Shown piece after piece: positions 41,116-50,469 of a stretch of 64,000 bases of DNA. Source of the stretch: Skermanella rosea (GTDB taxonomy: Bacteria; Pseudomonadota; Alphaproteobacteria; Azospirillales; Azospirillaceae). The notes under the pieces were generated by a model. That model did no database searches, was not told where the DNA came from, and saw only the letters and a list, made by a program, of their open reading frames with translations. How positions within the stretch are numbered: position 1 is the first letter of the stretch; each line of letters starts with the position of its first letter. The DNA lies in contig NZ_CP086113.1 in NCBI RefSeq assembly GCF_016806835.2, positions 1 to 64,000 of the forward strand. Direction: 5' to 3'. The position numbers and the translations under genes were made by a program.

Positions 41116-41685
41116 TCAGCCGGCCGGGAAGCCGCGCACCTCCGCCAGGAGTTCGTCGAGGAACGCGGCGTGCGGCTCCGGCAGGGTACCCGCCGCCCAG
41201 TAGGCGAATGCATCGCAATACCACTCCTCGGCCACGGAGTTGTGGTCGGACAGGAGCTTCCGCGACACCGGATCGGCGAGCCAGCCGAGGCGCCGCATGC
41301 GGTTCAGGAAGCCGGTGTGCTCGGCCTCGATACGCTGGCGCACGGCGCCGGCGCCGGTCTCCCGGACCTCCAGAAGATCAAGGACGAAGTGGGCATATTC
41401 GTGCAGGACGACGAAGGCGACCTCCCACTCGGGGTCGGTGCCGCGCTGCGCCAGTTGGGCGAGCCAAGCCAGGTTCAGCCGGATCTCGGCCGTGCCCTTG
41501 GTGTGCAGGCCGATCGCCGCGCCCGGCCGGTGAAGCTCCTCGATGAAGTAGGAGACGGTGCACGGCGGCAGGCGACCCAGGCCCCTGGCAGCCAGCAAGC
41601 GGTTGGCCAGCGCCGCCGAGGGCGCGACGAACTCGTCGGCCACCCGGGACCGCTCGATGAACTGGGCCGACGACAAGAACCGCAT
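41116..41685 (-). CDS. ImmA/IrrE-like zinc metallopeptidase-domain protein
   Basis: A 189-aa protein with the gluzincin motif LHEYAHFVLD (His95, Glu96, His99). A conserved EEWYCDAFAYW block with a third acidic ligand comes later, as in ImmA/IrrE proteases. The start at 41685 has GGAGAGG 4 nt upstream. ImmA/IrrE proteins cleave phage or element repressors and often sit in integrative elements. Here the next gene downstream (131 bp) is a frameshifted gene of unknown family, and no helix-turn-helix partner is visible. Assignment rests on the motif and size. Confidence 0.65.
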   Translation of the reverse strand: MRFLSSAQFIERSRVADEFVAPSAALANRLLAARGLGRLPPCTVSYFIEELHRPGAAIGLHTKGTAEIRLNLAWLAQLAQRGTDPEWEVAFVVLHEYAHFVLDLLEVRETGAGAVRQRIEAEHTGFLNRMRRLGWLADPVSRKLLSDHNSVAEEWYCDAFAYWAAGTLPEPHAAFLDELLAEVRGFPAG

Positions 41686-41855
41686 GCTGCCTCTCCGCTT
41701 CCTCTGGAATCCGCTTCCCCTGGACACAGGTGGGGGCGAGCCGCGGCCCGCCCTATGGGTCCTCTGCGTTCGTGGGTCCACCCGCCCCGGGTCGGGGTAT
41801 CGGCGCGACCGCGCCGAGCGGCTCATCATTTCGCTGAAGCGGTTCCGCCGGACCC

Positions 41856-42788
41856 TCACCAGAGCTTGGCGCGCCACCAGCCGGAGCTTGCCTCCGCCCG
41901 CAGGATGCCGACCGCGATGCGTTCGACTTCCCGCGCGGCGCGGGTCAGGGGTCGGCTGTTGGCGTGAGCGATGTGGACCGAGCGTTCGACGACGGGTTCC
42001 ACGATGCGCGCCACCGAGAGGGCGGCGCCGGACTCGTCGCCTTCGAGCGCCGCGAGCGACAGGATGGTGTGGCCGGCGCCGCGGCGGACGAGGCGCTTGA
42101 TCTGGCTGAAGGCGTCGATCTCGATCGTCACGTTCAGGCTGATGCCAGCCCGCCGCGCCGACTGTTCGACCAGCGAGCGGAGGCCGTGCTCCCGCCCCGG
42201 CAGGACGAACTTGAGCGGTTCCAGCCGGTGGAACGGCGCGTCGCCTCCCTCCGCGATGCCGGCGAGGGAGGCTTCGTCGCGGCCGGCGAGGTAGAGCTCC
42301 TCGGTCAGCAGCTTGGTGCTTTCGATGCCGGAATTGGGCTGCGCGCCGTAGAGCAGGCCGACATCGACCTGCCCCTCCAGCAGCCAGTGCGCGATGTAGC
42401 CGCTCATGCTCTCGACGACGCGCAATGTCACGTTGGGCAGCGCCGCCTGGGTCCGTTCGATCAGGGGAACGGCCAGGATGGTCACCAGCGAGGTCGGGAT
42501 CGCGAAGGTCACGCGGCCGACCGGGCTGTCGGAGCGGGACCGGAGGCTTTCCCGCGCGTCGTCGGCGGACTTGAGGATCAGCCGGGCATGGCGGATCAGC
42601 TCCTGCCCCTCGCTGGTCGCCACGACGCCGCGGGCTGAGCGCTCGAACAGGACGACGCCGAACTCCTCCTCCAGGTTCCGCAGGTGGGTGCTGATCGACG
42701 GCTGGGCCACGCGCAGCGCCTGGGAGGCCTTGAGGATGGAGCCATGTTCCGCGATCGCGAGAAAGTACCTGAGTTGGCGTAGATCCAT
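41856..42788 (-). CDS. LysR-family transcriptional regulator
   Basis: A 310-aa regulator. N-terminal helix-turn-helix: MDLRQLRYFLAIAEHGSILK, then ASQALRVAQPSISTHLRNLE. The C-terminal substrate-binding domain starts near PVGRVTFAIPTSLVTILAVP and resembles the NAC/CbbR-like group. It is the last gene of the leftward catabolic operon, 41 bp after the CoA lyase gene, unlike the usual divergent placement, and may still regulate that operon. The basic C-terminal tail is short. Confidence 0.92.
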   Translation of the reverse strand: MDLRQLRYFLAIAEHGSILKASQALRVAQPSISTHLRNLEEEFGVVLFERSARGVVATSEGQELIRHARLILKSADDARESLRSRSDSPVGRVTFAIPTSLVTILAVPLIERTQAALPNVTLRVVESMSGYIAHWLLEGQVDVGLLYGAQPNSGIESTKLLTEELYLAGRDEASLAGIAEGGDAPFHRLEPLKFVLPGREHGLRSLVEQSARRAGISLNVTIEIDAFSQIKRLVRRGAGHTILSLAALEGDESGAALSVARIVEPVVERSVHIAHANSRPLTRAAREVERIAVGILRAEASSGWWRAKLW

Positions 42789-42829
42789 CTGCGGCGGCGG
42801 CGTCCTTCGGGTAGCCGGTCGAATCCGGC

Positions 42830-43756
42830 CTAATCTGGCGGGCGGGCGGAACCCCTGTCCACGGCGCATGCGGATATCGCTTCGTGCCGGATCAGCACCG
42901 CCCGCGCCTGGTCGACCACGGGAAGGTCGAGCATCCGGCCCTTGTGGCGGACGGCTCCCCTGCCCTCGCGCAGGCCGGCCTCGAAGGCCGCGATGACCTC
43001 CTCCGCGTCCTGGACCTCCTTGGCGGAGGGGGCGAAGGCCTCGTTGAGGATCGCCACCTGATCGGGGTGGATGCAGAAGCCGCCCTCGAAGCCCAGCCGG
43101 CGCGCCTCCTCGATGACGCGGCGGAACCGGTCCAGGTCGGTGTAGTCCGCCACCGATCCCACGTAGCCGATCGGCAGGCAGCCGGCCGCCCGCGCCGCCG
43201 CCACCGCCATGACGTTGGGGACGTAGAGGCTTCGGTCGTCGGGCACCATGCCCATGGACACCGCCAGATCCTCGGCGCCGACCGTGATGCCGAGGACGCG
43301 CGGGGATGCTGCGATGGCGCGCATCTCGCCGAGGCCGTCGGCGGTCTCGATCATCGCGACGAGGCCGGTGTGGCCCCGGGGCAGTCCGCGCTCGAACTCC
43401 AGCTCCTCCAGGATCTCGCCGACGGCACGGATGTGGCTGGCGTCCGGCACCTTGGGCAGCGTCAGCGCCATGACCTCGGCGCAGACGCTGGACTCGATGT
43501 CGGCGACGGCCTGACGCCACGGCCGGTTGATCCGGACCACGACCTGGACGCCCTCGCGGGCCAGGCGGGCGGCGGCGGCGCGGACCATGCCGCGGGCCTC
43601 GGCCTTCTGGTCGGGCGGGATGCTGTCCTCCAGGTCGAGCTGGATGACGTCGGCGCCCCGCCTGGGAGCGCCGGCGAGGAAGCGTTCGTTGTTGACGGGG
43701 ACGAACAGCATCGAACGCCAGATGGGCAGCGTCTTGTTGGACAAGGTCCGGGTCAT
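42830..43756 (-). CDS. HpcH/HpaI/CitE-family CoA-ester lyase
   Basis: A 308-aa TIM-barrel enzyme of the citrate-lyase-beta/malyl-CoA lyase group. Family blocks: RSMLFVPVNNERFLAGAPRR, LDLEDSIPPDQKAEAR (metal-binding Asp/Glu), VVRINRPW, LPKV, AMIETADGLGEM, GAEDLAVSMG and CIHPDQVAILNEAF. Members cleave malyl-, citramalyl- or related 3-hydroxyacyl-CoA to acetyl-CoA plus a keto acid. The ATG is overlapped by the CoA-transferase stop (ATGA), so the transferase likely makes its substrate. Confidence 0.92.
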   Translation of the reverse strand: MTRTLSNKTLPIWRSMLFVPVNNERFLAGAPRRGADVIQLDLEDSIPPDQKAEARGMVRAAAARLAREGVQVVVRINRPWRQAVADIESSVCAEVMALTLPKVPDASHIRAVGEILEELEFERGLPRGHTGLVAMIETADGLGEMRAIAASPRVLGITVGAEDLAVSMGMVPDDRSLYVPNVMAVAAARAAGCLPIGYVGSVADYTDLDRFRRVIEEARRLGFEGGFCIHPDQVAILNEAFAPSAKEVQDAEEVIAAFEAGLREGRGAVRHKGRMLDLPVVDQARAVLIRHEAISACAVDRGSARPPD

Positions 43757-44949
43757 GCCGGCATCTCCCGTTCGATTGCCGCCGTCGCGATCCCGAGTTC
43801 CGCCAGGATCTCGGCGTTGTGCTGGCCGAGGCGCGGCGCCGGCCGGCGCATGCCGCCGGGCGTGCCGGACATCCGGGGAATGACGTTGTGCATGGGAAGC
43901 GTTCCCATGTCCTCGTCCGGCAGCTCGACGATGACTCCGCGGCCGCGGACGAAGGGGTGGTCGACCAGGTCGGCGATCGAGCAGACGGGACCGACGGTCA
44001 CGCCCGCCGCCTCGAACAGGTCCAGATTCTGTTCCTGGGTGCGGGTGGCGATGACGGCGCCGATGATCAGGTCCAGCTCGTCCCGGTTTCGGACGCGGTC
44101 GTCGTTGGTCCGGAACCGGGGATCGGCGATCAGCTCGGGGTGGCCGATGGTGGTGAAGATCCGCTCGGCCATGGACTGCATGGAGCCGGACATCGCCACG
44201 TACTTGCCGTCGGAGCAGACATAGACGTTGCGCGGCGCCGTGTGGGTCGACTGGTTGCCGGCCCGGTTGGACGGCACGCCGGTCAGCCGGTACTGCGCGG
44301 CCTCCGCCCCGATCATGGAGAAGATCGGCTCGAACAGGGACAGGTCGATCACCTGCCCGCCCGTCTCGCCCCGGACCGCGTGGCGAAGTGCCGCAAGCAC
44401 GGCGGACGAGCCGTAGAGCCCGGCGACCATGTCGGCCATCGCCAGCGGCGGCAGGACCGGCGGACGGTCGGGATAGCCGTTGAGGTGGGCGTAGCCCGAC
44501 ATCGCCTCGACCAGCGTCCCGAAGCCCGGCCGCTTGGCGTAGGGGCCGGTCTGGCCCCAGCCGGAGATGCGGAGGATGACCAGGCCGGGATTGCGCCGAT
44601 GCAGCGCGTCCGGCCCGAGGCCCCAGCGCTCCAGCGTGCCGGGAACGAAGTTCTCCACGACGACGTCGGCGGTCTCGACCAGGCGCAGCAGGATGTCCTT
44701 GCCGGCGTCCGTCTTGATGTCGAGCGCCATGCTGCGCTTGTTGCGGGAATAGATCTTCCAGTAGATCTCGACGCCCTCGACCCGCCAGTTACGCAGGTCG
44801 TCGCCCTTCTGCGGGTGTTCCACCTTGATCACGTCGGCCCCCTGGTCGGCCAGCACGTGGGTCACCATGTTGCCGGCGACCAGCCTGGACAGGTCGAGTA
44901 TCCTCACCCCATCCAAGGGGCCGCGGCTGTTCTCGTCGTATTGCGGCAT
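43753..44949 (-). CDS. CaiB/BaiF family III CoA transferase
   Basis: A 398-aa enzyme. Motifs: GPLDGVRILDLSRLVAGNMV, LADQGADVIKVEHPQKGDDL, RNKRSMALDIKTDAGKDILL, ADVVVENFVPGTLERWGLG (active-site Asp region) and GRGVIVELPDEDMG near the end. Family III transferases move CoA between carboxylic acids, for example succinyl-CoA to malate or citramalate. Start at 44949. It is 26 bp after the alcohol dehydrogenase gene and overlaps the lyase gene by 4 nt. Confidence 0.93.
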   Translation of the reverse strand: MPQYDENSRGPLDGVRILDLSRLVAGNMVTHVLADQGADVIKVEHPQKGDDLRNWRVEGVEIYWKIYSRNKRSMALDIKTDAGKDILLRLVETADVVVENFVPGTLERWGLGPDALHRRNPGLVILRISGWGQTGPYAKRPGFGTLVEAMSGYAHLNGYPDRPPVLPPLAMADMVAGLYGSSAVLAALRHAVRGETGGQVIDLSLFEPIFSMIGAEAAQYRLTGVPSNRAGNQSTHTAPRNVYVCSDGKYVAMSGSMQSMAERIFTTIGHPELIADPRFRTNDDRVRNRDELDLIIGAVIATRTQEQNLDLFEAAGVTVGPVCSIADLVDHPFVRGRGVIVELPDEDMGTLPMHNVIPRMSGTPGGMRRPAPRLGQHNAEILAELGIATAAIEREMPA

Positions 44950-44975
44950 CTGTCGCGTTCCAGTCGGATGGGTGG

Positions 44976-46085
44976 TCAGATCTCGATGACGGGCTTGATT
45001 TCCTCGAACTTCCGCATCCGCTCCAAGGCGGTGTTGACCTCGTCCAGGCGGAAGCGGCCGGTGATCATGCGGTCGAACGGGATCGTCTTCCGGTGGCGCT
45101 GGACGAACTGCAACGCCTTCCAATAGCTGGCGGCATCTCCCGAGAACGAGCCGATGACCTGGAGGTTCTTCTTGACGATCATCGACGGCTTGATCTCGGT
45201 GCCGGCATCGCCAAGCTGGCCGACGACCAGGTAGCGGCCGCCCTTGCGGGCGATCTCCAGTCCTTCGGAGAAGGCAGCGGGGTGGCCGGTGAACTCCATG
45301 ACGATGTCGGCGCCGCGCCCATCGGACAGCTCGCGCACCCTGTCGGCGCGTTCCGCCGGGGAGGTCGTCTCGACCGGGACGACCTCGTCCGCGCCGAAGG
45401 CCAGCGCCATGTCGAGCCGGGCCGAGGGCCCGCCGATCACGATGACGCGCTTGGCGCCGCCGACCTTGGCGACCGCCGCCGCCAGCAGGCCCAGCGGGCC
45501 GGCGCCCTGGATCGCCACGGTGTCGGTGGGGGCGATCGGACCGATCTGCGAGGTGGCGTTCATGACGGAGCGGAAGGCGCAGCTGCACAGGCTGGCGAGG
45601 TCGTTGGGAACGTCGTCCGGCACGCGGATGCGGCCCGATTCCGGCAGGACGTAGCCGTATTCCGAGAAGCCGCCCATCAGGAACGGCGGCTTCTCCATCG
45701 ACTCGTACATGTAGGCCTTGCGGTTGTCGCACAGCGTCGGCTGGCGGGCGACGGTGCAGTAGAAGCACGAGCCGCAGGCGGTGTGGGTGTAGACGATGCG
45801 GTCGCCGACCCGGAGCGGGTTGCCGATGCTGTCGCGGTCGGAGCCGGAGCCCAGCGCCACGATCCGGCCGACCATCTCGTGGCCGATGATGATGGGCAGG
45901 TCGACCTTGAGCGACAGCGAGCCGCGCGACAGGTGGACGTCGGTGCCGCAGACGGAGCAGGTCTCGATCCGGGCCAGGATCGCGCCGGGCTCGATCTCGC
46001 GCGGGACCGGCACGTCCTCAATCCGGAGCGGCTCGCCGAATCGGCGCAGGACGGCGGCGCGGGAGCTGGTGGGAAGGGCTGTCAT
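44976..46085 (-). CDS. Zinc-dependent medium-chain alcohol dehydrogenase
   Basis: A 369-aa MDR enzyme. The catalytic zinc site is shown by SVCGTDVH and GHEMVGRI. The structural zinc site has four cysteines in CGSCFYCTVARQPTLC. The cofactor site is IQGAGPLGLLAAAVAKVGG with IVIGGPSARLDMAL following. It oxidises an alcohol to an aldehyde or ketone, or the reverse. It is 14 bp after the TRAP large permease gene. With the aldehyde dehydrogenase it would supply a carboxylic acid for the CoA transferase (inference). Confidence 0.93.
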   Translation of the reverse strand: MTALPTSSRAAVLRRFGEPLRIEDVPVPREIEPGAILARIETCSVCGTDVHLSRGSLSLKVDLPIIIGHEMVGRIVALGSGSDRDSIGNPLRVGDRIVYTHTACGSCFYCTVARQPTLCDNRKAYMYESMEKPPFLMGGFSEYGYVLPESGRIRVPDDVPNDLASLCSCAFRSVMNATSQIGPIAPTDTVAIQGAGPLGLLAAAVAKVGGAKRVIVIGGPSARLDMALAFGADEVVPVETTSPAERADRVRELSDGRGADIVMEFTGHPAAFSEGLEIARKGGRYLVVGQLGDAGTEIKPSMIVKKNLQVIGSFSGDAASYWKALQFVQRHRKTIPFDRMITGRFRLDEVNTALERMRKFEEIKPVIEI

Positions 46086-46099
46086 GGGGTGTCTCCGGA

Positions 46100-47374
46100 T
46101 CAGAACACGCGGTACCAGAGCGGCAGCGCGGGAATGTAGGTGATGGCGGCCAGCGTCAGCAGCGTCGCCAGCAGGAACCAGCCGAAATACGGCGCCATCT
46201 CGAGCAGGCTGGCCCCCGTCGTCCGCGCCGCGACGTAGAGGTTGGCGGCGAGCGGCGGCGTCAGCAGGCCGATCTCGATGTTGGTCACCAGGATGATGCC
46301 GAAATGGACCGGATCGATGCCGAACCGGTCGGCGGCGGGCGCCAGCAGCGGCCCCATCAGGAGCACGGCGGCGTTGGTCTCCATGAACATGCCGACCAGC
46401 AGCAGGACCAGGTTGACCATCGCCAGGAAGACCAGCGGGCTGTCGGTCACGCTCACGGCGAAGCTGGCGATATCCTGCGGTATCTGGGCGAGGACCAGCG
46501 CCCGGTTGAAGATGGCGGTGAAGGCGATGATCGTCAGGATCGCGGCGGCGGTCCGCGCCGTGGTGCCGAACACGCCCGGCAGCTCGTCCGTCCGCAGCGT
46601 CCGCTGGAGCAGCGTCACGGCGAGGGTGTAGAGCGCCGCGACGGCCGCCGCTTCCGTCGGGGTGAACAGCCCGCTGTAGATGCCGCCCAGCACCAGGACC
46701 GGCAGAAACAGCGCCGAGGCGGTACGCAGGTTGTGGCGGCCGCGGGACAGCGTGCGGCTGGTATCCGGAGCCGCACTTTCCCTGCCGTTGGCCAGAGCGC
46801 GGCGTGCCAGCATCGCGTGGGTCGCGAAGAAGACGCAGGCCATCACCAGGCCCGGCAGAAGCGTCGCCAGGAACAGCTCCGTGATCGACACGCCGACGAT
46901 CGAGCCGTAGAGGATCAGCGGGATCGACGGCGGAATCAGCACGCCGAGCAGGCCGGCCGCCGCGACGAGGGAGGCGATGTAGCCGCGCCGGTAGCCGCGC
47001 CGCTCCATCTCCGGCCCGACCGTGCCGCCGATGGCGGCGACCGTCGCGACCGAGGATCCGGTGATGGCGCCCATCAGCGCGCTGGCGCCGATCGCGATAT
47101 GGCCCAGCCGGGCCGGCAGGCGCCGAAGCAGCAGGTCGCAGAAGGCCGTCAGGCTCTCCGCCAGGCCGCCCCGGTTCATGACCTCGCCGACCAGCAGGAA
47201 CAGCGGGATCGCCAGCAGCGGGAAGCTCATGACGCTGTCGTAGGGAACCGAGCCCAGGCTGTCCAGCCACAGGTCGAAGGTCTCGACGTTCAGCAGCACG
47301 ACCAGCGCGAAGGCGACGCCGATCGGCGTGCCGATCAGCAGCAGCATCGCCAAGCCGAAGATGATCGGCGTCAT
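46100..47374 (-). CDS. dctM: TRAP transporter large permease (DctM)
   Basis: A 424-aa polytopic membrane protein. DctM signatures: PYDSVMSFPLLAIPLFLLVG, GASALMGAITGSSVATVAAI, GVLIPPSIPLILYGSIVGVS, FTPTEAAAVAALYTLAV and VTNIEIGLLTPPLAANLYVA. Its ATG overlaps the small-permease stop (ATGA). It is a different paralogue from the DctM at 36031-37308 and belongs to the alcohol/CoA catabolic operon. Confidence 0.95.
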   Translation of the reverse strand: MTPIIFGLAMLLLIGTPIGVAFALVVLLNVETFDLWLDSLGSVPYDSVMSFPLLAIPLFLLVGEVMNRGGLAESLTAFCDLLLRRLPARLGHIAIGASALMGAITGSSVATVAAIGGTVGPEMERRGYRRGYIASLVAAAGLLGVLIPPSIPLILYGSIVGVSITELFLATLLPGLVMACVFFATHAMLARRALANGRESAAPDTSRTLSRGRHNLRTASALFLPVLVLGGIYSGLFTPTEAAAVAALYTLAVTLLQRTLRTDELPGVFGTTARTAAAILTIIAFTAIFNRALVLAQIPQDIASFAVSVTDSPLVFLAMVNLVLLLVGMFMETNAAVLLMGPLLAPAADRFGIDPVHFGIILVTNIEIGLLTPPLAANLYVAARTTGASLLEMAPYFGWFLLATLLTLAAITYIPALPLWYRVF

Positions 47375-47943
47375 GACAATCCTCCGGAATTGGGCAGTCC
47401 TGGATGGGGCTGGCCGGTGACCAGGCGGTAGAGGTCGGCCAGCGCGTGGAGGATCATCAGGGCGCTGCCCAGGACCATGAACCCGGCCGGCACCGCCACG
47501 GGCGTGCCCAGGTCGATCAGGTTCTCGTTGGACTCGTACGCGTAGGCGAAGAACTCCCACGCGACGTAGAGGAAGATGCCGGCGAACAGCAGTTGCGACA
47601 GCATGGCGCCCGCGTGGGCGATCGAGCGCAGCAGTTTCGAGGGAAGCTGCTGGGCGATCTCGACGCTGATATGGGCGCGGGCGTAGGTGCAGAGCGCTGC
47701 GCCGACGAAGGTCAGCGGGGCCATGGCGACGATGCCCAGTTCGCTGACGTTCGGGACCGGCAGTTCGAAATAGCGCGCGACGACGCTGAACACGATGGTG
47801 GCGAGCATCACCAAGATGGAGGCCCCGGCGATGAACGCCTCCACCCGGTAGATCCCCCGTTCGACCCGGTCGAGCGCCGAGGACCCTGGACCCGGCGCCA
47901 CCGCGACGCCGCGATCCATTTGGATTCGCTCCGCCATGGACAT
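47371..47943 (-). CDS. dctQ: TRAP transporter small permease (DctQ)
   Basis: A 190-aa inner-membrane protein with four helices and the DctQ core VVARYFELPVPNVSELGIVA, YARAHISVEIAQQLP. The start at 47943 (MSMAERIQ) is chosen because the ATG overlaps the dctP stop (TGATG); a longer in-frame start at 48018 would lie inside dctP. Confidence 0.9.
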   Translation of the reverse strand: MSMAERIQMDRGVAVAPGPGSSALDRVERGIYRVEAFIAGASILVMLATIVFSVVARYFELPVPNVSELGIVAMAPLTFVGAALCTYARAHISVEIAQQLPSKLLRSIAHAGAMLSQLLFAGIFLYVAWEFFAYAYESNENLIDLGTPVAVPAGFMVLGSALMILHALADLYRLVTGQPHPGLPNSGGLS

Positions 47944-48959
47944 CAGTCCAGATCCGCGATCTCGGCGCGCAGCAGCTTGACCCGCTCCTCTCCATAGATC
48001 TTGCCCAGGCCGTCCCACTGCGCCCGGCCGAACTCGGCGAACTCCTTGAGGGTCTCGGGGGAAAGCTCGGTGACCTGGACTCCGCCGGCCGCGATTCTGG
48101 CGAGGAATTCCTTGTTGAGCGCCCGGTTGTTCTCGATCTGCTTGCGGCTGACCTCCGCCGCCGTGTCGCGGACCATGGCGCGCTGCTCGTCGCTGAGGCG
48201 GCTCCAGAAGCGGTCGCCGGCGACGATGGTGCCCATGGCGTAGACGTGGTTGGTCGTCGTCATGAACTTCTGGGCTTCGAACAGGCGCGAGTTGTAGGTG
48301 ATGCTCGGCCCGTTGTCCTGGCCGTCGACCGTGCCCTGCTGGAGGGCGGTGAACAGTTCCGGGAAGGGCATCGTGATCGGCTGGGAGCCCGCGGCGGCGA
48401 AGAAGCCCTTGATGCCGGCGGAGCCGGGCACCCGCAGCTTGAGGCCTTGGAGATCGGCGATCTTCTCGACCGCCCGGCGGGAGTTGGTGACCGAGCGGAA
48501 CTCCAGCTCGAAGAAGCCCAGCGTCTCCATCTTGTGCTTGCGCAGCGTTTCCCGCAGCGTCTTCTGGAGGATGCCGTTCTCGTTGTAGAAGACCTTGTCG
48601 GCCTCCGCGAAGTCGTTGACGATGTACGGCAGGTAGTGGATGTCGAGCAGGGGGTCCAGGCCGGTCAGCGAGCCGGGATTGAGGAACGCCAGTTCCAGCG
48701 ACCCCCGCGCCAGCTCGCGGCCCAGCGTCTCGTCGCCGCCGAGCTGGCTGTTGGGGAACACCGAGATGTCGATCTCGCCGTTCGACCGCTCCTTGATCAG
48801 GCGGGCGAATTCCTGGCTGGCCTGATCGACCGGGCTGTTGGTGGCGAAGACGTGGCCCAGGCGGCCCCGCATCTCGCGGGCCTCCGCCGGCATGGCATTG
48901 AAGGTTGCGAAGGCAAGCGCGCAGGCGCAGGCACCGAACAGGGCGCGACGGGACAACAT
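47943..48959 (-). CDS. dctP: TRAP transporter solute-binding protein (DctP)
   Basis: A 338-aa periplasmic receptor. Signal peptide to about residue 27 (AEA before REMR). Pattern: DQASQEFARLIKERSNGEID, FPNSQLGGDETLGRELARGS, KLRVPGSAGIKGFFAAAGSQ with the conserved Arg, and ALQQGTVDGQDNGPSITYNS. GGGGAGG lies before the ATG. It lies 70 bp after the aldehyde dehydrogenase gene in the same operon, so its ligand is probably the alcohol, aldehyde or acid that these enzymes process. Confidence 0.94.
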   Translation of the reverse strand: MLSRRALFGACACALAFATFNAMPAEAREMRGRLGHVFATNSPVDQASQEFARLIKERSNGEIDISVFPNSQLGGDETLGRELARGSLELAFLNPGSLTGLDPLLDIHYLPYIVNDFAEADKVFYNENGILQKTLRETLRKHKMETLGFFELEFRSVTNSRRAVEKIADLQGLKLRVPGSAGIKGFFAAAGSQPITMPFPELFTALQQGTVDGQDNGPSITYNSRLFEAQKFMTTTNHVYAMGTIVAGDRFWSRLSDEQRAMVRDTAAEVSRKQIENNRALNKEFLARIAAGGVQVTELSPETLKEFAEFGRAQWDGLGKIYGEERVKLLRAEIADLD

Positions 48960-49029
48960 GGGCGATCCTCCCCTTGGGATTTACGGTTGATTATTGTTGC
49001 TTGGTCTTTACCGGTGGCCCGACGGGCGC

Positions 49030-50469
49030 TCAGCCGTGCTTGAGGACGACGGTCTTCGCCACGGTGAACTCGCGCAACGCCTCGAAGCCCTTTTCGCGGC
49101 CGTGGCCGCTCTTCTTGACGCCGCCGAACGGCAGTTCGATGCCGCCGCCGGCGCCGTAGGCGTTGACGAAGACCTGTCCGGCCCGCACCGCGCGCGCCAG
49201 GCGCAACTGGCGGGCGCCGTCCCTGGTCCAGATGCCGGCGACAAGCCCGAAGTCGGTTCCGTTCGCGATCCGGATCGCGTCGGCCTCGTCGTCGAACGGG
49301 ATGGCGGACAGCACCGGCCCGAAGACCTCCTCGCAGGCCAGCGGGTGCTTGAGCGGCACGGGGCCGAACAGCGTCGGCTTGACGTAGTAGCCGCCTTCGG
49401 GAGCGCCCTCGGTGATGACGCCCTCGGCGAGGACCGGCACGCCGTCGGACTTGGCCTGGGCCAGGAAGCCCCGGACGCGGTCGAGCTGACCGGCGCTGAT
49501 CACGGGACCGCAGTCCAGGTCGTCGCCATGGGGGCCGACGCGGACCGCCGCGACCCGACGGGCGAGATCGGCGATGAAGGTGTCGAAGATCGAGCGCTGC
49601 ACCAGCACGCGGCTGCCGGCGGAGCAGGTCTGCCCGGCGTTCTGGACGATGGCGTTGACGATGCTTTCGATCGCCAGGCGCTGGTCGGCGTCCTCGAACA
49701 CGATCTGCGGCGACTTGCCGCCAAGCTCCAGGACGCAGGGAACGTGGTGTTCCGCCGCCGCCTTCTGGACCAGCGTGCCGACCTCGGGCGAGCCGGTGAA
49801 GGACAGGAAATCAATGCCGGGATGGGCGGCCAGCGCTGCGCCGGCTTCCTCGCCGTAGCCGGTAACGACGTTGATGGTGCCGGGCGGGAACCCGATCTCC
49901 ATGGCGATCTCTGCCAGCCGGATGCAGGACAGGCAGGCCTCCTCGGCCGGCTTGAGCACTGCGGCGTTGCCGGCGGCGAGGCTGGGGCCGAGCGTGCGGC
50001 CGAACATCTGGGCCGGGTAGTTCCACGGGATGATGTGGCCGGTCACGCCGCGCGGCTCGCGCAGGATCATGACGGTGTAGCCGTCGAGGAACGGGATGGT
50101 GTCGCCGTGGATCTTGTCGGCGGCGCCGCCGTAGAATTCGAAATACCGGGCGGCGTTGACGATGTCGGCGCGGGCCTGCTTGAGCGGCTTGCCGGTGTCG
50201 CTCGCCTCGATCTGGGCCAGTTCCTCGGCATTCTCCAGAATCCGCTGGCCGAGACGGGTCAAGAGGCGGCCCCGCTCCAGCGCCGGGGTTTGGCCCCAGC
50301 CGCCCTCGAAGGCGCGGCGGGCGGCGCGGACGGCATTGTCGATATCCTCGGCGGTGCCGCGGGCGATGCGGGAAATCTCTTTTCCGTCGCTCGGGCTCAG
50401 CATCGGAATTGTCTGGCCACCCGACCCCGAAGACCAATTGTTATTGATGAGAATCTGGTCGAAAGGCAT
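49030..50469 (-). CDS. NAD(P)-dependent aldehyde dehydrogenase
   Basis: A 479-aa ALDH-superfamily enzyme. Catalytic residues: Glu248 in LELGGKSPQIV and Cys282 in GQTCSAGSRVLV. The Asn and coenzyme site lie in IIPWNYPAQMFGRTLGPSLA, with the FTGSPEVG cofactor loop at 224-231. It oxidises an aldehyde to a carboxylate. It is the first gene of the leftward operon that continues with TRAP genes, alcohol dehydrogenase, CoA transferase and lyase. GAGGG precedes the ATG. Confidence 0.94.
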   Translation of the reverse strand: MPFDQILINNNWSSGSGGQTIPMLSPSDGKEISRIARGTAEDIDNAVRAARRAFEGGWGQTPALERGRLLTRLGQRILENAEELAQIEASDTGKPLKQARADIVNAARYFEFYGGAADKIHGDTIPFLDGYTVMILREPRGVTGHIIPWNYPAQMFGRTLGPSLAAGNAAVLKPAEEACLSCIRLAEIAMEIGFPPGTINVVTGYGEEAGAALAAHPGIDFLSFTGSPEVGTLVQKAAAEHHVPCVLELGGKSPQIVFEDADQRLAIESIVNAIVQNAGQTCSAGSRVLVQRSIFDTFIADLARRVAAVRVGPHGDDLDCGPVISAGQLDRVRGFLAQAKSDGVPVLAEGVITEGAPEGGYYVKPTLFGPVPLKHPLACEEVFGPVLSAIPFDDEADAIRIANGTDFGLVAGIWTRDGARQLRLARAVRAGQVFVNAYGAGGGIELPFGGVKKSGHGREKGFEALREFTVAKTVVLKHG

